Shown piece by piece: positions 8,607 through 20,200 of a DNA stretch of 64,000 bases. Position 1 is the stretch's first letter; each line of letters opens with the position of its first letter. The translations under genes and the position numbers were made by a program. The DNA lies in assembly GCA_025455065.1 (NCBI GenBank), contig JALONG010000025.1, forward strand, positions 62,001-126,000, in the 5' to 3' direction. Below the pieces are notes generated by a model. That model made no database searches, was not told the DNA's origin, and was given only the letters and a program-made list of their open reading frames with translations. This DNA is from Candidatus Kapaibacterium sp. Lineage in GTDB: Bacteria > Bacteroidota > Ignavibacteria > Kapaibacteriales > UBA4661.

Positions 8607-11600
8607 TTATCGCACTATCGTCATCATCTGCGAGCGGAACTCCGCACCAAGCCTGACCGTGAGCAAATACGCTCCCGAAGCAAACTGTGAAGCTGAAAGC
8701 GTAAGAGTCTGCGAACCGCTTTCTACGCTGCCGTCAAAAAGCACTCGCTTCTGCCCGATAATGTCGGTCAGTTCAACCAGCATTGGTGCGGCTTGGAGAA
8801 CGCTTACCGTGAGTGTTATACGGTCATTTGCAGGATTCGGAGCAATCGTGAGTGCAGTCAGATTAGGCGATGAAATGAGGCGTGGTGCGCCTCCGGCGTA
8901 GTTGATGCCTTTAGTGCGGAAATAGGCGGTGTCGCGGCTTGATTGCTGAACACCGCTAATTTGCAAGCTGTCCAGCACAATCGTTGTTGTTGTCGCGTTG
9001 CCGAGCAGTCCCCGCACTCGAAGGCGTACAAGCGGCTCTATTTCTGCTTCCGAAGCAATCATGCTTCTGAAAGTGAGCGTTTGTCCCATTGTGCGGGTTT
9101 GCCGCGTCATAACGCTTGTTTGCGGCATCGGCGAAAGAATGTCCACGAGCGAAATGTTTTCGATGCTGAGGCGGAAAACCGCTTCCATGCCGCGTTCCAC
9201 GCCGTTGCGATTGCGAAGCATCACCGGCACTTCTGCAATGTCACCGACTTGCAAAGCAATCGTGTCGGGTAGCGTTGCAAAGCCCTCTACCACTCTTGCT
9301 TGCAGGGGAAGAAGCGTAATTCTCCCACAAGAATCCGCCAAACGGAGCGTATCGCGCACAACACCGCCCGAACCACCCGAAAAGCCCACCCGTGCTTGTG
9401 TTTGACTGCTTGGAGCAATAGGATTTTGCTCCAACGATTCCAGCGTAAAAGCGCTTTGCCGGGATGCCCCCGCTCGTTGCGGCAGCATAAAGCCTTGTGG
9501 AATTGTTCCTGTATTCAACAACGTAACGGTGCGGCTCGCAGGGGTATTCGCTGCAAAAGCACCAAAATCCAACGCTACGGGATTCAGCATACTGCTACCA
9601 ACCTGCAAGCCTGATGAATCCTTGCGCAACGTGAGCGTTAGCGTCGTATCAGGCAGATTTGCCGCGTTAGAGCGAATGCGTACCTGTGCCGTGAACACGC
9701 CTGTTTGTGCGGTTTGTGCGGTTATTCGCACACTGTCTCTACCCGTGCGAGGAGCAATGCGGCTTGGAGCGGAGACAATACGAAAGATATTGTTTGGATT
9801 TTGCGTTAGTTCCGTCGTTTGCAAAAGCAGGTCATCCGTGCCGACGTTAGCGAGGCGAATGGTGAAGGTTGTCGAATTTTCGCAGAGAATACGTGCCGAT
9901 GCGCCTTGTGGGGCTGCCAAACGCGGCTCTCGCAGAACTTCACCACGCAGATTTACGGCAAAAGAACGGACACACGAAGGATTGAGACTTGATGCGGCTT
10001 GGAGCGTTATTGTCCGCTCTGCACGTAATCCCGCCATTCCGCCCACAAACCGCACTATTACTTGCGAAGAAGCGCCTGACTCCGTTACCGCAGGTTCGAT
10101 ACGCTCCAGCACAAACGTCGTGTCAATCATGCGCGGGAACGTGCCTTGTGGGGATGTGCCTTGTGGCAATGCGCCTTCCCATCGAAGCGGCGTTGTGCCG
10201 GTGTTCCGCACGGTGATTGTGTCGAAAAGCGGCGTGTTTTCTGCTACGGTGCTGAGATTGACACTGGTTTTCGATGCCGAAAAACTCACCGAATCTTTGA
10301 TACCCGCCAAATAAACACGGATTTCGCCCATCGGCGCTGTTGCTGTGTCGTTGGTTTTCAAAAGTATTCTTGCGGCATGAGTTGATATGCGGCTTGGACG
10401 GAAATACAAACGCATGGTTGCGGATTCATTCGGGCGAATGGTTGTTGCGCTAAGGATAGCAGAATCTTTCGGAAAATCAAGGTTTGGTGCGCTTGAGGCA
10501 GGGATATTTTCCACCGCAACACTGTTGATGAGCAAATCAGCATCGCCCTCATTGCGCACGGTGATTGTAGCACGGCTTTCGGTCTCGCAAAGCAGTCTGC
10601 CGAAGCGTACAGTATCAGCAATAACGATGCGGGGCTGCGGATCAAGTACCCGTGCCGCAAGGTTTAATCGGCTTTGTGTGCGGCAAGCGTCGTTCATTGT
10701 CAAATTGAGTTGAGCAGTTATCGGCATTGCTTTCCGACTGCCCAAAAACCGCACCGTTACTTGCGCTGAAGCACCCGCAGGGACAGGATTTGGCTGAACG
10801 CGCTCAATCACAAAATCATCCGTCAAGCGCTGCGGAAGCAAACCCCATGTGAGCGGCGCTGTACCTTGATTTTCAAGCGTTACCGTTTGCGTTTTTGTTA
10901 TGCCAAAGCCAACATTGCCAAAATCCACTGTCTGCGGCTGCCACGCATATTGCAATAACGTTTTTTGCCCTTGAAGCCGCACCGTTACGCGGAACTGCCG
11001 ACTGTCGTTGGTGTTGAGAATAATTCCGGCTGTTGCCGTGCCGCCTGCACTTGGCGTGAAACGAATGGGAATGGCATAGCTCGTAAACGGCTCTATGTCT
11101 ATCTCACGGACGGTTTGAAGATGAGAAAAATCAGGATTGGTTATGGGCGCACTAATCAATCGGAGCCTTACTCCACCAACATTCCGCACCTGCAATGTCG
11201 CCTCAGAACTTGCTTCGCAGACCAAAGTCCCAAAACTCAGCACCGAATCTACCTCCAAGCGCGGTGCATTGGGAACAACTGTTGCCGAAGCGGTTAAACT
11301 GTACTCACCCTGACCACAACGCAGCAGTAGTGCGGTATCGCGGGCGACACCTTCAACGTCATTTTTCAAAAACGTGAGATGAATGCTCCCCACAGCGTCC
11401 GGTTGCAACACCGACGGCGAAAGGCTGTCAATCACAAACGCGCCGGAGTTCGATTGTATGCGGGTTTGCGCCTGCCCTGTGCTGACAAATGCACCTTGTC
11501 TCGGAATTTGCTGCGCTTGCACAAGCCCACCTACGCCCAGCGAAAGCGGCACTGTGCCTGTGTTGCGGATGCTTACACTGCCGGAAGTTATTTGGAATTG

Positions 11601-13991
11601 CCGTAATCTGCCGAAATCAAGGGAAAACGTGGATGACGTTGAAGACGGTATAGGCGCAATCGCTAAGGTATCTTTCTGTCCTGCAAGGGCTATGGTTGCC
11701 AGTTCCGCACCGGAGCTATCGTTTAGGCTGATTTGCCCAAAACGAAATCCCAACGCACGCGGCATAAACTCCACGCCCAGCGTCAGCGTTCCCCACTGCT
11801 TTGGAAGCGTGATGATTGCTTGTGTTGTCGGCACAGGCTGACCATTCAGCGAGACGATACGGAAATCGGCAGCGTGTTCGCCACTCACCGTCGGCACTTG
11901 GACAAATAAATCCTTCAGCCCAGTGTTTGCTATAACTGTGCTTTGTGTAACGACAGTCTGCTCGCATAGCAGCGTTGGGAAATTGACATCGGCGGTGCGC
12001 ACCTGCCCTCTGGGAAGGATAGAAAAGACGGAATCGGATTGGTCTTCTTGACAGGGAATGGTGCCGACATTGACGGGAGCGATTATTGCTGTGCCGTCAA
12101 AATCACGCATCGTAAAAATTTCGTAGTCCACTATTCGCCCATTTTGGATACCACGCACGGGATTTCGTCCACTATGAATAAAGGGGCTATACAGCAAAAG
12201 CCTCTTTCCATCAGCGCTCCACTGCGGTGTATTGTAAGCAAATGTTCGTTTATTGTCGGTAATACCGTCAGGAAATGGTAAACGAAAGGTTTGTGTCAAA
12301 CATCCCGTGCGGGCATCCCAAATGCCAACAGTATTTAGTGCATTATCTTCTCCGTTTTTACTTCGGTTTTCTTCATACAAAAATCCTGCGACAAATCTCC
12401 CGTCAGGGCTCCATGAATACGAGGATTTATCTGTTCCACCCGACTGCCCCCAAGAATTTCCGCCCCAGCCCCAGCCCCAGCCGCCCCACCACCAGCTCGA
12501 ATGAATAGGCTCAATTTGAGGAGAAATCACACCTGTGGCAATATCCCCGATAACGCGATTTGTCCAATTTCCTGTGGGGCTGTAATTGCGAGTGAACATA
12601 AGTTTTTTGCTATCTGGACTCCACTGACCAAAACTAGTAGCATTTAACTGAGTTGTATTAAAGCGCTGAACAGGTGCTCCTGTGTGCGTGTTAAAAACAA
12701 GGACAGCGAATTGGGAGTTTGGACTTGGAGAAGACGTAGGAATAGAAATCAAGGAATCGTTTGGTGACCATTGCGAACCGTTACTTCCGCCACCCCAGCC
12801 CCAATATGAGTAAAAAGGCATATTGGAAATCGGAATAGTTGTTAATAGAGCATTATCTTTCGTACTACGAATAACTAAACTACCAGTACCCCAACAAAGC
12901 GAGGTATCTCCCATAGCAAATGCCAAACGTCGCTCTCCGTCGTTTGAAACATTGCTCCCGCCCCAAACACCAAAATAATTACAGCCGAAACCACTAAAAA
13001 CGGAAAACCCTACTTGAAACGGGGTATTCGTCAGCATTCCCGAACTAGCATTGAAGCGCATCATCACTGTGCGAAGTGTGTCGCCCTGCCCAATAGTCGA
13101 AAGAGGATTAATAAACCGATGATAGACAGTCGCAAGGATTTCTTGCCCCTGTGCCGTCCATTGCATTGCCATACAACGAGTGAAGTTACCTCGGCGCGGC
13201 ACAAGAATTGTGCGAATGAGTGCGCCATTTTGCGCATCGAAAATACCAAACGTGGTATCGCTTAGTTGAGAAAGAATACTCCGACCGTCCGGGCTCCATC
13301 CGTGAGAGGAACGTCCGTAGCCGAAACTGCCATTTCCCCACCAACCCCAATTATAATTGCGTACAAATGAAATGCTATCGAATCCTACTGAAGGCAGTGT
13401 GTACAGAACTGCGCCCGTTCTTCCGTCGCGCACAGTGTAGTTTGTTTGCGCCCATCCCAAGAAAGCGTTTGTAGTCCCAAGTGGTCTTGAGTAGGTTATT
13501 TCGAGAATTTTCGTCCCATCGGGACTGAACTGCACAGCACTTGCACCCCAATAGGACATTTGAAAACTCGTCGTCGTCGGGCTTGGCGGCACCTGAAACT
13601 GCGTAAGCCGCATCCCCACAGGCACGGTCGAATCCCCCGCCATACCTGTTACTTTCACCAAACACGAATCGCTCGGCTCATTGGGAATCGGCTTCCAGAG
13701 GTATTCCGTGCCGCGCACACTGTCGGCGATGCGCTTCCACGTGCGCCCGTTGTCGGTGCTGTATTGCAAACTCACAAGCCGCGTGGAATCTATGCCCTGC
13801 CAACGAATACGATACTCTGACCCGACAAGCATACGCTCCGCCCCATTCGGCTGCAAAAGCTGTAAAGACGTGCCTTGCGTCATGCTCGGCATCATTTGTG
13901 CGGAAAGTTTGAGGGGAAATGCACTCACAAATGCGCCAATAAGCGCTATGCAGCACAAAGCGGAGAGAAAATAACGGTAGATATTGACCAT
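8607..13991 (-). CDS. Giant T9SS-exported protein: WD40-like propeller plus anchor-D repeats
   Basis: The product is 1,794 residues. A signal peptide (to about residue 32, ending KLSAQ) is followed by an Ig-like segment at 40-110 ('LLQPNGAERMLVGSEYRIRW', 'YSTDNGRTW') resembling the Kre9/KNH N-terminal fold. Residues about 145-650 carry repeated 'WSPDG/WSADG' strands of a PD40/WD40-like beta-propeller, with odd tryptophan/glycine-rich loops. Residues about 680-1650 are anchor-D modules with recurring 'xFGxLxCEtxxxxxVrN.G' phrases. The end is a T9SS type A sorting domain ('IAPNPANDRITLTV', 'LTDIIGQKRVLFDG', 'GAYLLTVRL', final MMTIVR). It should be exported to the cell surface. No catalytic motif is recognised. 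The gene is followed by hairpin copy A and preceded by copy B. Confidence 0.85.
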   Translation of the reverse strand: MVNIYRYFLSALCCIALIGAFVSAFPLKLSAQMMPSMTQGTSLQLLQPNGAERMLVGSEYRIRWQGIDSTRLVSLQYSTDNGRTWKRIADSVRGTEYLWKPIPNEPSDSCLVKVTGMAGDSTVPVGMRLTQFQVPPSPTTTSFQMSYWGASAVQFSPDGTKILEITYSRPLGTTNAFLGWAQTNYTVRDGRTGAVLYTLPSVGFDSISFVRNYNWGWWGNGSFGYGRSSHGWSPDGRSILSQLSDTTFGIFDAQNGALIRTILVPRRGNFTRCMAMQWTAQGQEILATVYHRFINPLSTIGQGDTLRTVMMRFNASSGMLTNTPFQVGFSVFSGFGCNYFGVWGGSNVSNDGERRLAFAMGDTSLCWGTGSLVIRSTKDNALLTTIPISNMPFYSYWGWGGGSNGSQWSPNDSLISIPTSSPSPNSQFAVLVFNTHTGAPVQRFNTTQLNATSFGQWSPDSKKLMFTRNYSPTGNWTNRVIGDIATGVISPQIEPIHSSWWWGGWGWGWGGNSWGQSGGTDKSSYSWSPDGRFVAGFLYEENRSKNGEDNALNTVGIWDARTGCLTQTFRLPFPDGITDNKRTFAYNTPQWSADGKRLLLYSPFIHSGRNPVRGIQNGRIVDYEIFTMRDFDGTAIIAPVNVGTIPCQEDQSDSVFSILPRGQVRTADVNFPTLLCEQTVVTQSTVIANTGLKDLFVQVPTVSGEHAADFRIVSLNGQPVPTTQAIITLPKQWGTLTLGVEFMPRALGFRFGQISLNDSSGAELATIALAGQKDTLAIAPIPSSTSSTFSLDFGRLRQFQITSGSVSIRNTGTVPLSLGVGGLVQAQQIPRQGAFVSTGQAQTRIQSNSGAFVIDSLSPSVLQPDAVGSIHLTFLKNDVEGVARDTALLLRCGQGEYSLTASATVVPNAPRLEVDSVLSFGTLVCEASSEATLQVRNVGGVRLRLISAPITNPDFSHLQTVREIDIEPFTSYAIPIRFTPSAGGTATAGIILNTNDSRQFRVTVRLQGQKTLLQYAWQPQTVDFGNVGFGITKTQTVTLENQGTAPLTWGLLPQRLTDDFVIERVQPNPVPAGASAQVTVRFLGSRKAMPITAQLNLTMNDACRTQSRLNLAARVLDPQPRIVIADTVRFGRLLCETESRATITVRNEGDADLLINSVAVENIPASSAPNLDFPKDSAILSATTIRPNESATMRLYFRPSRISTHAARILLKTNDTATAPMGEIRVYLAGIKDSVSFSASKTSVNLSTVAENTPLFDTITVRNTGTTPLRWEGALPQGTSPQGTFPRMIDTTFVLERIEPAVTESGASSQVIVRFVGGMAGLRAERTITLQAASSLNPSCVRSFAVNLRGEVLREPRLAAPQGASARILCENSTTFTIRLANVGTDDLLLQTTELTQNPNNIFRIVSAPSRIAPRTGRDSVRITAQTAQTGVFTAQVRIRSNAANLPDTTLTLTLRKDSSGLQVGSSMLNPVALDFGAFAANTPASRTVTLLNTGTIPQGFMLPQRAGASRQSAFTLESLEQNPIAPSSQTQARVGFSGGSGGVVRDTLRLADSCGRITLLPLQARVVEGFATLPDTIALQVGDIAEVPVMLRNRNGVERGMEAVFRLSIENISLVDILSPMPQTSVMTRQTRTMGQTLTFRSMIASEAEIEPLVRLRVRGLLGNATTTTIVLDSLQISGVQQSSRDTAYFRTKGINYAGGAPRLISSPNLTALTIAPNPANDRITLTVSVLQAAPMLVELTDIIGQKRVLFDGSVESGSQTLTLSASQFASGAYLLTVRLGAEFRSQMMTIVR

Positions 13992-14124
13992 AACAACGAG
14001 AAAAAACGTGGAAAACGGATGTCTGGAAAAAGACCCTGCATCAACTTGAATAACCCTTTACCCGCCGCAATGTTGCACTTTTTTTTGAGATGACCAACGA
14101 TGAAATTTGTGTGTTTCCGTGTAG

Positions 14125-14170
14125 CCCATTCTACCGCCGCTCCGAAGTCGGTGCGTAGCGGTAGGACGGG
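14125..14170. repeat. Gene-end hairpin element, copy B
   Basis: A 13-base arm (CCCATTCTACCGC) pairs with GCGGTAGGACGGG apart from two positions (one A-C mismatch and one wobble). An inner hairpin CCGA-ag-TCGG sits in the loop. It begins 35 bases beyond the stop of the giant minus-strand gene ending at 14205. Confidence 0.75.
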
Positions 14171-14204
14171 GAGTTACAATGCCTTCAAATCTTTGACAGC
14201 TCTT

Positions 14205-17200
14205 TTACCGAAGAACCTGTACCCGCTCTTGCACAACTCCGTGAGCGGTCTTCAAAACAAGGAAATATGCGCCTGTTATAAGTTTATCCGTTGAAAAAAC
14301 GCCCGAATACTCACCTACTTCGTGGTGTGCTTCTGTGAGTGTTTGTATTTTTTTGCCGAGAACGTCATACAGCGCCAATTCTACGCTTGTGGCTTCGGTC
14401 AGCGTATAGGAAATTTCGATGCCGCCTTTTAGGGTAACAGCCCGCAAACCTGTTGTTTTTGTGCCGATAAGCCGCTTCCCGCCTGCCATAGAAACACGTG
14501 CGGTGAAGGTGAAATTTTTCGCAAATGGCTCGACAAATACATCACTACTGCCGCGAATAAGCGGTTTTGCGAATCTGGCAGTTTCCAAACTAAGTTGCGT
14601 CGTATTTGATGTTCCCGCAACGGCACGGGTTTTGATTAGTGCCAGTGTTGCTTCTCGCGTTTCGGCTTCGCTTCGTTCCAAATTCCAGCGCGTAGGAGGA
14701 ATGACGATACGATTATCGCCAAAGGCGCTTTGTTGCATGACGAAGTTCTCCGAGCGGTCTTTCACCAACACTTGACCGTTCATACGAAACTGCGCATCAA
14801 ATCTGGGTTCCACAGCACGAAAGACTGCACCTGCCGTAACGGGCGTAATATCGTTGCTGCGCAAGAACAAACGCAAATCCACGAGGCTACCGGGCGGCAG
14901 AGAATCTTGCACAGGCTTCACGCCAACGTTCACAACCACATCATTGAGCCTGAGCGGTCTGGCAACCGCACGAACTCTCGCTTGTACGGAATCTCCCTCA
15001 CCAAAAACCAATAACCCCGCAAGTTGCCGCCCGCCGCCGCCTTCCGGCACGGTACACCGCACCAGCACTTGCACCGTGTCCAAAGCATTGAGGAGAATAT
15101 CACCTGTGCCAAAATACTGCTCAATCGTAAACACACCGTTTTGCGTTTGCTGAGGAATGGTCGGCGCTTTGAGGCGAATAGGGCGGTTGCTCAGATTTAC
15201 CAAATCGGCAGTGCGAAGCGTCGTACCGCCTGTTCGCACGGTATCGAAATCAATATCATCCAGCTTTAATGCGCCTCCCACGCCTTGCAAAATGTTCCGC
15301 ACCGAATCCCGCCTCGCCCCGTCTTGCGGGCGCTGTTGAAAAGAAAGAATCGTGCTTGCAGAAGTGCTGCCCAAAAAGCGCGGCGTGAAACTAACGCGAA
15401 TCGTCAGCGTTTCTCCTGCCGGAATGACAATTCCCGCAACATCGTCCAAAAGCCGGAAGACGCGGTTTGTGTCTCGCGGCGCATCGCTGACAATGCCGAC
15501 ATCGTTCAAAATCTGCGGAATACTGCTGAAGTTCGTTACAAGCGCCTCACGAATGACGGTTTCGCGCAAAGGAACGCGCTCGAAATCAATCGAAGTCATC
15601 TGCAAAGGGCGCTCGGAGTTGCTTGTGGTGAAAAACGCTTGCGACCATGCGCTTTGTGCGCCGTCTGCGCCCACAGCCCTCACTCGCCAAAAATACCGCA
15701 CCGACGGGCGGAGAGCGCTCACGGACTGCGTTGTCGTCATCACGCTTGCGCTCAAAAGAGGTTCGCTGAAGGTGGCTGTGGATGCGACTTGTACGTCGTA
15801 GCGCACAGCGCCTTCGGCAGCAGTCCAGCGCAAATTGAGCGCAAAGGGCGCAAAGCGCGTCGCATTGGGCGGAAAGACCACAAACGGCTGTGCAACAGGG
15901 TTTGCGGTCATTTGCGCGGGCGCATTGGCATCAATACGCACCACCCAAGGGCGGCTGAAGAGGGTCAAATCTCGCGCTATGGTGTTGGTGATGCGGCACT
16001 CGTACTGTCCTGCATCACTCGCTGCGGCACGTTCGCTCGCAACAAAGGTCGCCGAAGGGCTTGGAGCGCTCACTGCTACGCCGTTTTTGAACCACTGGTA
16101 ACGGTTTGCCGTGCCGCCCACCGTCATCGTTAATTCAATGCGACGCAAAGGCTGAAACGCGAGATTTTGTGCTGTTCCTACGCTGTCTTGCGGAGAATAC
16201 CGCAGTTCACGAACAGCGATATTTCCTTCGATACTTTCAAAGGTCAAGCGATTGGACGCAATGCGCAGTGCCTCCAAACCCTGACGGGAAGCCGTCAAGA
16301 GAGGAATTGACGTAAGACGATTCGCCGACACATCCACGACACGAAGATTTTGCCACGCGCTCAATCCCTGTGGCAGTGCGCCTTCCAAGCGATTGGAATC
16401 AAGTTCCAAACGTTGAATGAGTTCACAATCGGCAAGGGAAGCGGGAATTGCACCGCCAAGCGCATTCCGCGAAACGGAAAACTGCCTCAGCTGCCGCATG
16501 AGACCGATGTTTTCGGGCAGTTCACCGGTAAGCGTGTTACGTGAAGCATCGAAAATTTCCAAACGCCTGAGTGACGGAAGAGTCTGCGGTAAAGCACCCG
16601 TGAAGCGATTATCATTTACTAAAAACTCTCTGAGGGCGCTAAACTGCCCGATTCCTTGCGACAATGCTCCAGAGAAGCCATTGTGTGCGATGTCCAGCCG
16701 TTCTAAGGTTTGGTACGCCGTCAAAACAGCCGCTTTTCCTGCAAATGCTTGATTCACGGCACGGTCAAAACTGCGAGGAAGCGAGCCGGAAAGCCTGTTA
16801 TTGGCAAGCACAAGTTCACGAAGCCGCGTGAGTTCTACGATACGCTCCGGTATGCCTCCGGTGAAAAAATTGTTTTGCAAGTGAATATGCGTTAGTTGGC
16901 GAAATTCAACAATGCACGGCGGAATCGCGCCCGTAAGGCGGTTGTTGTTGAGACGAAGTTCACGTAAACGGCTATTTTCCCGTGAAGAAACGCTACCCAG
17001 CACACAAAGCGCATCTTCCAACGAACCGGAAATGCTGTTGGAATCAAGCCTCAGCACTTCCAACGAATCCAAAAGTGCCAATTCACGCGGTAAAGCACCC
17101 GTTACACCAATGCCACTCAAATTCAGATTTCTCAAAGAGCGCATTGCACCTATCGTTGCAGGAAGTTCACCCGGAAGTTGATTGCCGCTCAAATTCAAGG

Positions 17201-20200
17201 TTTGTAATCCCGTCAAAGTCGCTAATTGTGCCGTTGCTGCGGTTAAAGAACCGTTCAAAGCATTGGACGGCAAATTGAGCGCCGTTACACGGGCATTTTG
17301 CACACCAACACCGCTCCAAAACTGCACGGGCAGGGAACTGAGCCAATTATTGCGCGTTGTCCACTGCGTACCGTCCGTTACACGGAAAAACGCCACAAGC
17401 GCGATAGAATCTGCTTGCAAGGGGGTGATGTAACGGAAAATACGCTGTGATGTCGCCGTTCCTGTTGTTGTGCGGACACTAACCGTTCCTGTTGCGCCCG
17501 TTGAAATCACGGCAATAATCCTTCCGGCATTTTCAACGGTGAAACTCCGCACCGTAACGCCACCGAAGCGTACTTCACGAACATTCACGAATCCTTGTCC
17601 GGTGATAGTAACGCGCGTGCTATCCTGACCGACATCCGGCGTAAAATCTATATTTGCCGGCAAAAGCGGTGCGGGGGTTATAGTCAAAATTGTCATCGAA
17701 CCGACAGTACCAAACGGTGTGGTGATAGTAATTGTGCCGTTTGTGGGCGTTTGGGGCATCGTCAAAACCGCTTGCATCGGGGAATTTACCTGCACTTGCA
17801 CAGGCACACCGCCGATGGTGACCATCATTCCGGGTGTGAAATTCGTTCCCATGATAAACACTTCCATTCCTGCGACGGGCATTGTGTTTGCGATGTTAGT
17901 TAGTGTCGGTGGCAAATTCACCGTCAGCGCATTGGGCGCAATTGCCGTGCCTCCGGGACTTTGCACCGTCAAGAAGCCGGAAGTGGCGTTGGAACTAATC
18001 ACAGCGACAATTTGCGTGGAAGAAATCACCATAAAACTCGTTACGGGAACGCCGGACAGTGTAACGCTCGTGACATTGGTGAGATTTGCTCCGGTGATTG
18101 TCACAGTACCGTTTGTACCGAGTGTCGCGGGAGAAATGCCGCTAATAACAGGGCTTGGAAGTACGGTAAAAGGCGGCGAAACAGCGCTTCCGCCCGATGT
18201 TTGGACGGTTATTACGCCGCTTTGTGCGTTCATCGGGATTGTCAAAATTACCTGCCCGTTGGTGGAACTAAACATCGCCGGAACACCGCCTACAAACACG
18301 CTTTGCACGTTTGCAAGGTTTACTCCGCTTACTATCACCGTCTGCCCCACACCTGCCTGAGTGGAGGAAAGCGTCAGCGCCGACGGCGGCGAAACGAAGG
18401 TAAAGGGTTGCTGTGAGAAGCCTGTTCCTGCTAGATTTGCAGCAGAAATCAGCCCCGTTGCGCCAGTGGAAACCACAAAAGCAAGCTGCGTCGGAGAATT
18501 TATCGTAAAACTTTGCACGGGAACACCGCCAACCCGCACCAATGTTACATTTCCAAGATTCAGCCCTTGCAAAATCACCACCGAACTTGTTGCTCCCGTT
18601 GTCGGAGTGAATGAAGTGATGACGGGTTCTAAAGGTGTGGTTATTAGTGTCAAATTTACACTTGTGCTTTGTAAAAACGAGCCGCTTATTGTCTGGATTC
18701 TGAGCGTGATTGTGGTGGAGAGTTGAAGCGGGTTTTGCCAATCAATCGCCAAATTCGTAAACACACCCGATGACGCGCCGTTCAATATGACCGACGCATT
18801 GGTAATGATGAAACCGTCCGTTTCCCCTGCCGAAGCAGTCAGCGAAGCTCTCACGGTTGCTTGCGTCGGCGTGAGTTCGTTCCAGCCGTTCCATGCACCG
18901 AAAGCGACATTAAAGGGTCTGCCGTTCACCACCACAAGCTGCCCTTGATTAAACGCACCGAAATTTACGCCTTGCGTTCCTGTGCTGCTTATCGGACTTA
19001 CCGCCAAAGCAAGAGCCTGTGCGGAGTTTGCAATAACGGTCACCGTGATTTGGGTTGCAAAAATGAGTAAGCCGTTTGTGGTAGAAAGTGTGATGATCGC
19101 TTGCGTAGAGCCGCCTTGCGGTGGCGCATTACGCCAGATAAACGTGGCATTGGTGCTAAAAGTGGGGGAATTGCTGAACGTAGCTTGGGAAGAGCCTTGT
19201 ATTTGGAATTGTGCCGTTCCGCCGAGGGTGGGGCTTATTGTCCAGCGCACACTTGCCGTCGTTGCCTGCAAAAGAGTTGTCGAACGGAACACGCTTGCGG
19301 TAAAAGGTGTTGGTGTGCGGCTTACAACGGTGGTATTTCCACCGTTAAAACCATTGGTAAAACCAAGCTGTGTGCTGCTGAAAGCCAGAGCGTCACCACC
19401 TATGGCAACAACATTCACTGTCGTTGTGGCAGTAAAGCCAAGAGCGTCTTCGATTGTTAGTGTTAAATTGACACTTGCGTTTGTCGTAATGACAGGAACG
19501 GCAGGGTTGGCAAGGTTAAACGAAGCACCCGATAAGCCAATCCACGTATATTTTATCGGTGGACTAACACCACCAAAAATCGTGTGTGTTCCCGTGAGCG
19601 CTGTTCCTACGCCAACTTGTGCAAAAACGGTAAAGCCTTGCAGCTTTGGTGTAAATTGTACACGAACTGTCCCCGTGCTTGTACTTACGCCGTCAGTAAC
19701 GCTATATCCGAAGTTATCAGTGCCGTTCTGTGGAATATTCGCCCACGCCGTGTAGGTCGCTGTGGAAGCGGTTGTAAGTGCAGTTCCGCCCAGTGTTGGT
19801 GCGGCCGTGAGGGAATATGTGAGTGCAGCTGTTCCGCCTGTGCGCTGCGTCGAAGCGGGCAAGCGATATTGCGATGCCGAAGGTGCGTACATATCAGCAA
19901 TCATGCCGCATTGCGCATTGGAAAGTTGCCATTGCGGAAAAGCGTTTACCGAACTGAAAAACGTACCCGTCAAGGTAGAGTTTTTGTAGTCAGATACTGT
20001 TGCTCCTACGCCCTCATTGAAGCGATAATACGCCTGTAAATTCGCAATATTCGGGTGATTAATCTCAATTTGCGAGCCGCGATGAATGTTGATAGTTTGC
20101 TGTGTGAGAGCTGTGTTCCAAAAACGCACTTCATCCAGCGCACCCGCATAAAAACTGCCCGGAACACCACCACCGAAAGCAGAACCGAAGTTGAGCGCGG

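Noticed and set aside
15285-16133. 282-codon plus-strand open frame inside the giant gene
   Set aside because: Low-complexity basic translation opposite a supported minus-strand protein; no recognisable motif.
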